Assembly: GCA_033064195.1 (NCBI GenBank)
Contig: JARBJD010000065.1
Span: 239,602 to 303,601, forward strand
Reading direction: 5' to 3'
Length of the DNA: 64,000 nt
From: Blattamonas nauphoetae
Taxonomy: Eukaryota > Preaxostyla > Oxymonadida
Numbering within the stretch: position 1 is the stretch's first letter; every line of letters starts with the position of its first letter. Below the pieces are notes generated by a model. The model saw only the letters and a program-made list of their open reading frames with translations. It was not told the origin of the DNA and ran no database searches. The position numbers were made by a program, and so were the translations under genes. This document shows, piece after piece, positions 44,042 to 54,348 of the stretch.

Positions 44042-44959
44042 GTGTTTTCCACTTTCTGGCGAATCGCTCCTCGCCCAAGCGCTCTTGTCATCCCTTCGAT
44101 CAAAACAGGTGAAATCGCAGAGAAAGTCCTTTCAGTCCCAATCACCAAACTTGGTGATGCGAATGAACTTCAATTGGACACTGAATACACAATCAGCAAC
44201 TACAAGAACTCTGCCGATGCTACCAAAGAAGGAGCCACCCAACTGAAAGTGACATTCGCCACACCCGCCACGACCCCAACACTCACGATCGCTTTCGAAG
44301 CCACCAGCAAGACTCAATACACAGCCACCTTCTCCCTCAAGACAGCCCCAGGTGCAGTTACCATCCCCGTCGTGTTCACCGCTGGAACAGCCAAGTCGAC
44401 CATCAACGTCGAATTCGCTGCTGCTGCCACCTCAGCCACAAAGGTCATCGACATCGTTGATGCTGCTGCTGATGGCAAACTTGTCAAGGAAACCGCCTAC
44501 ACAATCACCAGCGAGGGATACACTTGCGATGTCGGCACCTTCACCCCAGGTGATCTCACCAAGCTCACCATTGCCTCCAAGCTCACCCCAGCTGAAGAAG
44601 GCAAGAAGGACGGTGCCAAGGACAAGATCGCCCTCACCATCGAGAACGACCTCCTCCCAGCCACCCTCCCAGAAGCTGGCAAACAAGAACTCAAGCTCAC
44701 CACAGTCGCTGCCACATCCAACGCCGAATACGTCCTCAACAAGAGCGACAAAATCACCTTGACCCACTCCAAAGGCAAGATTGTTGTTGACTACCTCTTC
44801 AACGACTGCAAGGTTGCTGCTGGCACCGATCTCACTGCTGACCTCACAATCAACGATGACCTCAAGTTCACCGCCCAAGCATTCAAATACGCCGAAGGTG
44901 CCAAGAGCGTCGCTTCCGTTGTTGCTGCTCTCTTCGCCGTTCTTGCCCTCGTTTTCTAA
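44042..44959 (+). CDS. Secreted or GPI-anchored surface-like protein, 5' end unresolved
   Basis: The frame continues to a TAA at 44959. The body, from about 44110, is rich in Thr, Ala, Lys and Ser and predicted beta-strand, for example QLKVTFATPATTPTLTIAFE and YTITSEGYTCDVGTFTPG. The C-terminus ends in a hydrophobic run, SVASVVAALFAVLALVF, with nothing after it, as in GPI-anchor signals. The frame has no ATG at its left end, so a signal-peptide exon upstream is presumed. Codon choice is strikingly biased to C-ending codons and AAG, unlike the neighbours, which is typical of very highly expressed genes. No family is recognised. An abundant surface coat protein is inferred. Confidence 0.6.
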   Translation: MFSTFWRIAPRPSALVIPSIKTGEIAEKVLSVPITKLGDANELQLDTEYTISNYKNSADATKEGATQLKVTFATPATTPTLTIAFEATSKTQYTATFSLKTAPGAVTIPVVFTAGTAKSTINVEFAAAATSATKVIDIVDAAADGKLVKETAYTITSEGYTCDVGTFTPGDLTKLTIASKLTPAEEGKKDGAKDKIALTIENDLLPATLPEAGKQELKLTTVAATSNAEYVLNKSDKITLTHSKGKIVVDYLFNDCKVAAGTDLTADLTINDDLKFTAQAFKYAEGAKSVASVVAALFAVLALVF

Positions 44960-46000
44960 GCGAGTGAAGGAAGAAAACTTTCTTAGTCTTGATCTGAACT
45001 GATCAACGCATTGGATCACACTTCATCATCTTTTGAACCTTTTTGATTTGTCTGGCAAACTTTCGAGAATAGGTTAGTGATAGATGTGGAGGTACTCTTC
45101 AATTAAGTCGTATTTTGTCAGCTGAAAAGTCCGAAATGTTGAGGTAATGTTGTGACGGTTAATTGAAGAATATCGGAACATTGAAGTGAAGTCCATTCAA
45201 TGCTGGAGTAGAATGCATTGGTATTTTGTTTAGGGAAGATAATGATAGGAAATGGTTTCACATTGTTCTCTTTGATGAAAAAGACTGCTTTGAGCGATGT
45301 TGGTGCAATAAGCCCCAAGTGGGCAGTGTGCTGAAAACTCAAGCAATTGAAACGAGTATAGACAATGGATTTTGGTATTAAAGATGACAATGGAGTGTAT
45401 GTGAATCGGTTGTATGATTCAGGATGATCAGCTCAGAGTTTGGGGAATCTTCAAAAAGTGAATTCATTTTGTAAGGGTCTGATCGGATGAAAAATCAATG
45501 GACATGGAAGACACTTATCTTTGTTTCGCTCTGTTGTTAAGAATTTTATCCGAGTGGGTTTGTGCACCCTTGAGACTCAACTTTTGTCATATCCACAATT
45601 GTGTCTTTCTAACAATGTTGGTTTGACACTTTTTGAGCTCGTTTCTCCACGACCAGACGTCCGTTTTGGAGAAAGAAAGAACTATTACAGATTGTTCTTT
45701 TTTTCTACGTTGAACAGAAAAGGAGAACGAAGCTCGAGAGCAATATGGGTGATTCTCACCAACGTGTCTCTTTGAAGAGATATGCCAATTATGAAGATTT
45801 TACTCGAAGAAATTAATGAGGACTGTTTAAATAACATTGTTGTGTGAAACGTGCTGTTGATAAGAAGAAAATAGAAACTGTGACATTGCTTCACTGTCTG
45901 GATGGAGGCACTTCAATTTAATAGAAAAGTGCTCTCGATGAGAGAGAAGGTGAGTGGATTGGAGAAAACAAGTTTAAAGTCACAATTAGGAAGAATCAGG
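44960..46000. other. Intergenic region, no supported gene
   Basis: A 90-codon minus-strand frame (45118-45390) and an 84-codon plus-strand frame (45521-45775) are present, but neither has recognisable motifs. Around 45630 is one copy of the dispersed motif TCTCCACGACCAGACGTCCG discussed in the findings. Confidence 0.35.
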
Positions 46001-46410
46001 GCATGATCCTACCCCGTGCCCCCTTCCAATATTTTTAGAGGAGCTTTGTTTAATATCATTTCATGATGTATTAGTATTTCTATTTCGATTTGAGACCGGG
46101 TTTTGGAGATATAAATTCATCTACACTTCACCCGATCCTTTTTCCAGACACTTTTTCATAATGTCGGATAGTCTTCACAGCCCCCCGCTCAAGAGCAGGG
46201 GGGGCTGTGAAGACTATTGGTGAATTCTCAAAAGTAACATAGAAAAAAGGATCTTTGTGAAGTGTTGAAACAAATAATGGGCTGGATCGAGCCAAAATGG
46301 GCAGCTTTTTTTCGCCCTCAAAATCACAAAATTTCATCAAAAGTGTGTTTAATATTAAAATCCAGACATATTTGAAATTTTTCGTGAGGGGGCACGGGGT
46401 ATGATTAAGC
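46001..46410. mobile_element. 410-bp inverted-repeat element with perfect central hairpin
   Basis: The outer ends are inverted relatives: GCATGATCCTACCCCGTGCC on the left and GCTTAATCATACCCCGTGCC read inward from the right. The middle is the 50-bp hairpin at 46168-46217. Between them the arms show weaker inverse similarity, for example CACTTCACCCGATCC against GATCTTTGTGAAGTG. It encodes nothing obvious and looks like a diverged MITE. Confidence 0.6.
46168..46217. repeat. 50-bp near-perfect hairpin with C-run/G-run stem
   Basis: ATAGTCTTCACAGCCCCCC pairs with GGGGGGCTGTGAAGACTAT across the GCTCAAGAGC centre, which is itself palindromic. One extra G breaks perfect symmetry. It forms the tip of the 46001-46410 inverted element. 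Confidence 0.95.
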
Positions 46411-46925
46411 CAGAATCAGCTCGGATCTTAAATTGGGATGACAATTTTTTGAGAAAAGAGAGGAATTTTAGTACTGATCGTTGAAATGATAGAGCGATAT
46501 GTGACAGGAGGAAACAGTTTCACATGGTTTCAACACAGAAGGCTCCAGGCAATTGACTTTTTTCACCCACATTTTTATATTTTGAGACACATCGGTAAGA
46601 ATCATCCATAGAGGGAAGAGATACGGTTAAAACACATTCAAAAAATGATTCCGACAAAATGTGCCATCAAGAAAAACAGCATGTTTTTGTATCTTCTCAA
46701 ATCCCCAAAATTTTAGTTTCTGAAACAAACGTTTCTATGGAAAGTTGCATCACAATTGGTCCACAGGTTGTGAAGATATGACAAGAATACATAACCAAAG
46801 CTGCTAAAATGAGGAATTGTGAAGGTTCCGTGGAATTGGATGGGAATATTTTTGTCTAGATTTGCTTTCTTCTTCTTTTGACTAATTTGGTCCCATATTC
46901 GGAAAAAGCTGATTATCATTGACCT
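46411..46925. other. Spacer between inverted element and Merlin remnant
   Basis: No gene is recognised. Near 46750 lies TTGGTCCACAGGTTGTGAAG, an inverted relative of the dispersed CTCCACAACCA motif. Confidence 0.35.
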
Positions 46926-47760
46926 TCACCTGAGAACGGCGTGTAATGTTTGAGTGTCTAAGTTTGCGACGCGCTCGAGAAACATTAGACGAACACCAGT
47001 TGAGTCAGCCTGGCAATATCCACCAACAATCCATTCTTTTTGTCTCGTGGCCCCTCGGTTTCCTTCTGACCGAGAGAAACTAGCTTTGTCAACTTCAACA
47101 ACGACATCTTTGCCACCGATATGTCGGTCAGGGAGGAGTACTTCCGACATTGCAATGAGACAGAACTGTTGAAACCAAGAAACAGTGGCGTTCTCTTTGA
47201 TTGTGCAGTCAATCTTTGTTTGTGAAATTGATTCTTCCACCCAGAACATGTGGGTCAGAATTTTTGACATCATTCAAAAGTCCGAAGACCAACATTCAAA
47301 AAAAGCAATTCACCACTCCTGTCGCAGCTTGATCAAAGATCTCGAAAAGATTATTCAATCATGTCATCCACCAATTCTAGAGAAAGGGTGATTCATTTCT
47401 CAACCATGAGAGGAGAATAGTTTTGAATGTTGGTCTTCGGACTTTTGAATGATATCACAAATTTTGACCCATTTGACATCTATTGATAATTTGTCGGGAA
47501 GGTAATGTCGATTTTGAAAGTATAATTTAATCGCGAATGGAAACAGCTGTTACGTCATGTCCACAATGACAAATCCAGCCTTATTTGTCATTATTTTTCT
47601 TTCGTCGAATGAGTGGCGTGTTTCTGTCGCATTTCGGACAGCGGATCTCCGATGGGAGGAGCCCCAAGAGTTGGGTAAATTGAAGTGCTTTGTCAGGTGT
47701 ATTCGTTTGATATTCGATAATAGTGCCGTCATAAAAGCGCAGAAAGTCACTCAACCGCCA
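46926..47760 (-). pseudogene. Merlin (ISXO2/IS1595-type) transposase remnant
   Basis: On the minus strand, around 47660-47560, a zinc-ribbon start is visible: IRCPKCDRNTPLIRRKKNN, a stop, then GWICHCGHD. The catalytic part follows at 47241-46926: VVVEVDKASFSRSEGNRG, then QKEWIVGGYCQADSTGV and FLERVANLDTQTLHAVLR. This is the order of ISXO2-like transposases (zinc ribbon, E-D-E/K with nRG, WV.GG, R...TL). The frame ends before the later catalytic residues, and an inverted repeat (47251-47473) has inserted between the two halves. It is inactive. Merlin elements are the eukaryotic relatives of these insertion sequences. Confidence 0.7.
47251..47473. repeat. Short inverted repeat inserted in the Merlin remnant
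   Basis: Arms of about 51 bp begin TGGGTCA on both sides and share CATTCAAAAGTCCGAAGACC, inverted around a 120-bp centre with a few mismatches. It separates the zinc-ribbon and catalytic halves of the transposase remnant, so it is probably a later MITE insertion. Confidence 0.7.
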
Positions 47761-48020
47761 TCATTCAAGGTTTTCCTGGAGAGTATTGCTTTTATTAGCA
47801 AATATTTCTGTATTAATTTTGGAGCATAAGACTTATTCTTGGGCCCTGTAGCCTCTCATGGCAAAACGCACAAAAAATCGTGAACTTTTCGACACCACAT
47901 CTCCACAACCAATCGTCCGTTTTCAACCATTTAAAGGACATTCTATTCGAAAAGACCTCAAAAACTATTATTATGAAAAAAGAAGAAAAATTTTGCCTCT
48001 AGGAGTGTTTTCGAGACAAT
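47761..48020. other. Spacer before the DDE element
   Basis: Contains another copy of the dispersed motif (CATCTCCACAACCAATCGTC near 47895). No gene is present. Confidence 0.4.
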
Positions 48021-48673
48021 AGACCCAACCCGTGTATAATGGGAAAACTCGTGATCACGAAGGGCAATTCGGTTAACGCAACTTAACTCGAGATACCTTG
48101 TGAAAACCGAATAATCAGCAGAAAAACCGAATAAACCACACTTCACTCGAGTTCTCACCCCATAACATTTTTTTCAGGTTGATCTTGACAAACTTTCGTC
48201 GAATTGATTCATTTCATCGTGTTTCCTCATTTATAACTTGTCATTAGTACGAAAAGAAACAAATTATTGAAGAAAAACTCTTTTAAAAAATTCGAAGTCG
48301 ATCCGACCCTTATATCGAACTTTTTCCAAAATTCTCACTATAACCGTCGGCGACGCCCCTACGTATTTGAATTGAACTTACCTCAAGTAGGTTCCGTGTC
48401 ATCTCGATGTAAGTCGCTCTTGCTTGGATATTGGTTCCCCTCTCGCTGTCCGCAGACATCATTCATGGAACTTGGGTCGGGTAGGATTTCATGGGCTCGC
48501 GCTAATATGGTCCTCCCCAAGTGTCGAAGTGAATGTCAGTCGCCAGGAAACAGAATGAGGATGCCCAGAATGTGGGCCTAACAGCAAGACGTTGTCTAAA
48601 GAATTAGACACAGAAAACAAATCAAATATTTCTAAAAAAACATGAAAAACAAGAATGTGGGAGTTTTTATCAT

Positions 48674-50274
48674 TTATGACAGTTTAAGACTCTTCAACGT
48701 CGTTTTGAGAACATTTTCAACAAAATTGAGAAAAAGTAAGTGTGTGTTGTGAATTGTGATGAATATTTTAGTCAGAATCTGAAATATCAAAGACTCCATC
48801 GAATCCTGTTGTTCTTGGATCATAATCATTCTCAAAGTCCTCAATCTCGGCTTGATGTTTTCGATAGAGTTGTTTTCTCCGTGGAATTCGTGATTCTTTT
48901 CTTGAAGAGGCCGAAAGAGCCCTCTCATGAAAATCGTCTGGAAGTCGGTAATTGTGTCCTTTTCGAGGTGAATATTGGTTAACCAGCACGCATTTTTGAA
49001 GTCTTGCGTGATATGTTTGACGCCAGCAGTGTATTTCCCTCCCATTCGAAGCCACAGCCATTTGAGTCTTCCGAAGAATCTCTCCACTTGAACTCTGTCA
49101 GACGCAATTCTCACATTGAGTTCATTCTGTTCTTCTTCGTTTGTTCTTTCTTTTTCTTCTGTTCGGACGATTGAATCGAAGAGTTGGAAAATCTCCGAGA
49201 TATCCCATGTCGCCTTGAATTCCCCATTTTGGGTCGTTGTCTTGTGGATAGAGCTCTTTCTCCTGGTCTGTCTTGTTCAGATATTGTTCGATCGGTTGGA
49301 GAGTCTTTTGGAGTAGAGCAACATCGTGGATTGAGCCAGCAACACAATCAGAAACGAAGAGCGCTTTGTAGGGTGGTTTGGCTTCAACACACACTTGAGC
49401 CTTCATCGCATAACAATAATGATGACCTTCCCAAAGTACTTTCTTATCTTCAAAATCCGTCAATGGTCTGGGGACAACAATTGTTGTTGCATCAATATAA
49501 AGCGCGGTGAAAGGGAAATTGGCTTGAAAATTTGGAGTTGGGCGAGGCGGGACAGAATATCGTTCCTGAAGGACAGTGAACAGGAGAGGGCGAATGTGTA
49601 GAATTGCTTTAGATGCGAGATTTGGACTGATTCCCAATGCCGATGCCAGTCGATTGATTTTAACTGTTGAGCTCAACCATTCAAGATAAACGACTAATTC
49701 ATCTTTGAGAGTGAGTTTCCCCTTTGGTCCTGGATGATTGTATTCTGGACAATTCGATTGGATGAGAGCGGAGAGATGAAGAAGAGTGTCTTTCTCCAAT
49801 CTGAGTTGTTTCCACAAGTTTGCATCGTCATACTTCGACCAAATGATTCCTCCACTTTCTGGAATTGGCACAATTGGTTTTGCTGACAGAAAGACTTGTC
49901 TTTGTTTGTTTTTGAGTTCTCCAAGAGACGCAATGGAAGTTGAAGATTCTCGCTTTTGAGGCCTGATAGTGGGCGAAGCTGACCGAATATCAACAGATGA
50001 TCGTGACGATTGTGAAGATTGAGGTGTTGAAAAAAGTGATCTCGAATCTGTCAACGAGTTTTGTGATGAGAAGGGAGAATTGATGGTGAAACTTGGGGAC
50101 GGGAATCCAATGAAACTTCCAGCAGAGGGTCGTAATCTTCAAAAGAGAAAGAACAAAATATCAAAATAAAAGCTCACACTGGAATGGTGTTTGTGGAGTT
50201 CCAGGTTTGAGAATGATCTGTGAATGTTGTGGTGACGGTGTCACATTTTCGTCCCTCAAATCTTGACTATCCAT
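48674..50274 (-). pseudogene. DDE_Tnp_4/Harbinger-like transposase with a spliceosomal intron and one frame break
   Basis: The start at 50274 reads MDSQDLRDENVTPSPQHSQ. A 43-bp intron (50137-50179) joins it to a Ser-rich region, a helix-turn-helix (KINRLASALGISPNLASKAI) and the DDE core: FTALYIDATTIVV (first Asp), LFVSDCVAGSIHDVALL, and IQGDMGYLGDFPTL (second Asp). The Glu motif SDRVQVERFFGRLKWLW lies in the other frame, after a purine-rich A/G stretch near 49140-49180 where the frame breaks. The frame then runs to 48674. All three catalytic residues are still present, so one indel separates this gene from an intact one. Confidence 0.8.
50137..50179 (-). other. 43-bp spliceosomal intron inside the transposase gene
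   Basis: The segment starts GTGTGAGC and ends TTTTGAAG. Its removal links PQTPFQ to LRPSAGSFIGFP in one frame, whereas using the next GT two bases later leads to a quick stop. It has the same size and form as host introns. Confidence 0.7.
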
Positions 50275-50526
50275 CTTTTTCACCTAATATGATCAGAAAT
50301 CAGTTGAAAAGAAGTGATAATATCAACTTTTTCAGATGTTCTTTTTTTCTCAAAAAACAGTTATGGGAAGGAACTCGAGTGAAATGTGTCAATTCGGTTG
50401 TGAACGTGTGCAACTCGGTTTTCAAGAGTTATCTCGAGTTAACCATGAATAACTCGAGTGTCCACAGTCTTACTCAATTGTTTCATTTTTCTCGAGATTA
50501 CCCATAAAACTCGGGTTGGGTCTAAT

Positions 50527-51871
50527 ATGGATTTATCGACTTTTTTCCAGATTCCCATACTGTATTTCTGAAAGTATTCTGAATGTTTGGATCATCAAAA
50601 AATGGGTAACTGGCAACTTAATGAACAAAGCCAAATCTAATTGAATTGTTGTTTGATACATTTCACCAATTATTCTATTGACACTTCCACACATTTTTGA
50701 CTAGTTCGGATCTTAACCCTGATCTAAGCGTTTGCTCACTCTACAAAGTGTCAAAACATCAATATAGTAATAAGTGAAATGCATTGAAAGGTATTGCAAG
50801 TGATTTTGGCTTTGATGATAAGGTTGCCACGTCCCAAAAAAGGTATATGGGAATAGTTTCATGACAATTGATTCACTATTTGTTGAGATCTTGTTAAAAT
50901 GAATTGTGAAAAGTGCCACTTTTCAAGGACAAGTCGGTTTTCTCAATGAGCAGCCGAAGATTTTTTTTCTCGATTTTCATTTTTTCTTCGTTTTTGTGAC
51001 GGTACTATGATCGATTTGGAGAACGCGACGATATGAAAATGTGAACAAGAAAGAGTGATCGGGCAAAGAACCTCTCAAAACCACAGACATTGAAAACTCG
51101 TATCTGAGTGTTGAGACAAACTACGACGGGTTGCAGTTCGTTTCTAAAAGCACTTGTCAGTAAAATGGTCCCCTAATCACACATTCACGTTCGCAGCATT
51201 TTGATGATGACATTTTATGACCGTTCAAGTCCTACGACGATAGAAAGCTGATTGATGAACCGGATTGAATTGAAACAGCAAGTCTTAAATTGGCCGTCCT
51301 TGATAGATGGAATCTGGACGTTCAATGCCGATTCTTCCGCTGTTAACCTTCAAAACGACCGGAAATACTGTGAGTGCGGCTGCACACAGTCGGAATAGTT
51401 CAATATCGAAATCGAATTCTTCTACATCGAACAAGAGAATCATTTCATGATAAACAGCAGCATAACACTCAAACGAACGGGCATATATCCATCATATATT
51501 TGAATTGTGGACAGAAACGAAGAAACTCACCATGTGATCATTGTTTTGTGATTTGATCGGAAATGGAAAGAACTTTATAACCTTCTCCATTCATCATTGT
51601 AGACAACAGGGTGAGGTATGTGATGTGCGAGTGGTGTATTGGTGGGAACCACAAAAATGTGGTAATTTTCACATATTTGATTCTTGACATTCTTTTCATT
51701 ACGAATATCAAATTCTCTCGTTTTTTCTTTCAATTCACCACATAACATTCAACAAAAAACCTGTTTTTCACAAAAGATCTCAGATTTGAGATGGATGTAA
51801 CCAAAATCAGGATGAAGAAAAAAGTTGATCAGTATGCTGATTAATAGAGTGAGAGAAAGTGAATGAATAAC
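50527..51871. other. Long non-coding stretch, nothing recognised
   Basis: This is A+T-rich sequence between the DDE element and the hAT fragment. The short frames have no recognisable motifs, and I see no tRNA, rRNA or clear inverted repeat. Confidence 0.4.
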
Positions 51872-52704
51872 CTATTCAGATGAAAAGGTGAAAAATACAT
51901 CTGTTGGCACGAGGAAAGCTTGATCTTCTTCAGCGAATGAAGTGATGAGGAGATCGTCATTTTCTGGGTCACGATGTCGAATTTGACGATTGGAACGTGT
52001 CCAATCGTCAACAAGACGTTCAACATCTTCATCTGGGAGGGAAGTTGGAGTACAGAGTTTGGTGGTGAAGTGGTCATCGATTGTCGTCGTTGTCATCTGA
52101 CTTTTTTGTTTCGGTTTGAGAGCTGCCATGTAAGAGAACATACTCTCAATTGGAGCAAATGAGATCGGAAGGCATAGTGCTATCGTGCAATTCTTGCCAA
52201 TTGTGGGTACTCAGGTTTTTGTAGAATCGACTGTAAAACGGAGTTTGGTGAAAGATCCGTTGAGATTGTGGATGAGATTGTTTGGAGAAAGTGCATCCAG
52301 TCAACTTCAGCTCTCTGACGCTGTTCAGCCGTGAATATTGAAGAATAGATATCCAAAATTGCTGATATTTCATCCAGACCAAATCGTTCTTTGTTTCTCC
52401 CCTTTCTGATTGCATCAGGCGAGAAAATGGTGAATAACCGAAGGATATCTTGTCCTGGAAAGCGTGGTGAGAGATTTGTTTGAAGACCTGTGACATATCT
52501 AGTAGTAAGACCTTGAATTCTGGAGAAGTCACCATTGTCGGTCAGGTTGTGGATTCCGTGATAATATTCACAATTATCGATTTGTCGTTTGATGGAGGTT
52601 ACGTTTTCATCGGCATTAATTTTGGATCTGGTGGAATCAAGAGCCTGAATGAATGAATTGATGGTGAGAGCATGTGATTGGATTGTCTTTTGAAGGAGAT
52701 TCAA
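51872..52704 (-). pseudogene. hAT transposase C-terminal fragment, frameshifted
   Basis: The frame 52704-52180 ends in EVDWMHFLQTISS and KPEYPQLARIA. Directly after, in a second frame, comes IALCLPISFAPIESMFSYMA and then a tail to 51872. Together they give the hAT dimerisation signature (W..l, yP.La.iA, lsiP.s.a..E..FS). The N-terminal and catalytic parts are missing and one indel separates the two pieces. It is a dead hAT element. Confidence 0.7.
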
Positions 52705-53022
52705 TGGTTGTAGTATGAAACCCAGAGTAGTATAGATAACGAATATCGATACCTACCTTGATTGCAATTAGTCCGGGAATTATAATACTGGGAACTGAAT
52801 AGTGATTCTCAATTCCGATTGAACAGAGTATTATTTTTAAAGTACAATCAGCTATGATTCCGAAATGCCGGATAATACTTGTTTTCTTGCATTTTGGTGG
52901 ATACCTTTTTTGGGTTCAAATTCAATTATTTAGTCAAAAAAGTGACCCCATTTAGCAAACTTAAATCTAAAGGGTTTTTTTCATTCATTGACAAAACAAA
53001 CGTTAATTTTTTTATTATCTGA
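52705..53022. other. Spacer before the virus-like block
   Basis: No gene is visible. This is where the left boundary of the virus-like element should lie if it ends near its first gene. I could not find a terminal repeat here matching the right side. Confidence 0.35.
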
Positions 53023-53041
53023 TTTTTTTATTTTGTATTAA
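53023..53041 (+). promoter_or_regulatory. Virus-like promoter motif before the triple-repeat protein
   Basis: TTTTTTATTTTG followed by TATTA leads straight into the ATG at 53042. It is the same motif and spacing seen before the other genes of this block. Confidence 0.65.
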
Positions 53042-53659
53042 ATGACGAATCAGCTTACACCAAACAAACTTAACGAGACTCTAAAGAATGAAGAATTAAT
53101 ACTAATCACCGAACCAGTTCTGAATCGTTCTGGAACCTCATATTTGGCACATGGTACTTTCGATTACGCAAGTGAAGATAAACCTGATGAGATTTATCGA
53201 GTTTACATTCCTGCTTTCATTAAAGGAGCAAGACCACATCTGAATCCAAACATGTATCACAGATTCGATAACTGTTGCAATAAAGAAAAATTCATTGAGT
53301 CACTACACAGTGAGAATTGTGAACTCGTTGGTGAATACAAAACATCAGAGTCAGTAGTGAAATATCTTCATGAAGGAGTTGAATGGAGAATCAAACCATC
53401 ACAATGGATGAAAGGAGTCAGAACACATAAGATGAAGCGTAAGCATTACACTCAATCGTTTGTTGAAAATGAACTGAGAAAGCACAATTGTGAACTCATT
53501 GATGAGTACAAGAAAGTACACATTCCTTTTCACTATCGAGTGATTGGTGATGATAAAGTTTACAAAGCGAGACTTGATGAATGGTTTAGAGCAAAGAGAA
53601 AACCTCACTTGAGAGGAAAGACAGAGAAGAACCCCATCGACGAATCTCCGAATCAATAA
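53042..53659 (+). CDS. Triple-repeat protein of the virus-like block (DUF723-like repeats)
   Basis: An intact 205-residue frame on the plus strand, opposite to the other genes of the block. It contains three related units of about 55 residues. Each starts with a helix and NCEL-type strand (ELILITEP, HSENCELVGEYKTS, RKHNCELIDEYKKV) and ends with a basic turn (FIKGARPHLN, WMKGVRTHKM, WFRAKRKPHL). The pattern resembles small DNA-associated repeat domains such as DUF723 found in phages and giant viruses, but without the zinc-binding Cys pairs. That resemblance is tentative. A DNA-binding role is only a guess from the basic ends. Confidence 0.6.
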   Translation: MTNQLTPNKLNETLKNEELILITEPVLNRSGTSYLAHGTFDYASEDKPDEIYRVYIPAFIKGARPHLNPNMYHRFDNCCNKEKFIESLHSENCELVGEYKTSESVVKYLHEGVEWRIKPSQWMKGVRTHKMKRKHYTQSFVENELRKHNCELIDEYKKVHIPFHYRVIGDDKVYKARLDEWFRAKRKPHLRGKTEKNPIDESPNQ

Positions 53660-54348
53660 TGACGAATAGATTATTTTTCTACTCTTTGATTATTCCGGAC
53701 TAAATGGTGACCCAGGTGGACTAGGTGCCCCAGGTCAAAATTTGATTTTCATTTTTGAAAAGTCCACCACTTGATGAAGTAACTCCATAGAGAATAAAAA
53801 AATTGAATTTTTAAAAATTGACCTTTATTTTTGTGACCACCCAAAATTGTACCAACAAGGTCAATATCGATACGGCAAGTTCATTCATCATGTTTCTAGA
53901 GTGATCTGACAACATTATATGTACTTATGGGAATTTTCAAAATTAAGGCCGATTTATTTTTTTTCGGATTTTTTATTTCGCATATGAAGAGTAGGTCCAA
54001 AATGTTCAAGTGTGAGACCTCGACGTAATTTCCCTTGATGCTCAGGCAAAATGGTGCCCTTGTGATTAATGCGTAGAACTACTTGGAGGTTGTGTTGGAG
54101 ACGGTGGATTTTATAAATCCGCTCCGGGGTTCATGTTGGCATCACTTAGATGTGACCGTCAATCATGCCCACCCAATGCTTATTCCTTCAAGGACTTCGC
54201 CAGTGTTAGTCATTAAGTAGGATCACGATAGAATGATCCCCAAAGGAGTATCGGGTTGTCTTATGGAAACTTACACGAACGTAAAATGGAACTAAACTTC
54301 ACGTATTTTTGGTTTTCATTAAGGTTCGTACAAAAATATGGCTCATCA
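53660..54348. other. Spacer between the two convergent genes of the virus-like block
   Basis: No gene is recognised. The stretch around 54050-54240 is less A+T-rich than its surroundings and rich in short G/C words, but I cannot match it to an rRNA, tRNA or protein. Confidence 0.35.

Larger units (their letters stand above)
48021..50523. mobile_element. 2.5-kb DDE transposon with long terminal inverted repeats
   Basis: The left end, AGACCCAACCCGTGTATAAT, matches the right end read inward, AGACCCAACCCGAGTTTTAT. The similarity runs diverged for about 160 bp and is full of CTCGAGTT-type blocks. AAT flanks both ends (48018-48020 and 50524-50526), a three-base target duplication as in the PIF/Harbinger group. 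Inside is one transposase gene on the minus strand. About 500 bp between 48180 and 48670 carry no recognised second protein, although a coding-like patch exists near 48340-48590. Confidence 0.75.

Noticed and set aside
52908-52925. A box-B-like GGTTCAAATTC suggesting a tRNA gene
   Set aside because: There is no matching box A upstream and no cloverleaf. It lies in A+T-rich sequence before the virus-like block.
54050-54250. An rRNA or structural RNA fragment, because of locally higher G+C
   Set aside because: No conserved rRNA word or consistent fold could be recognised.
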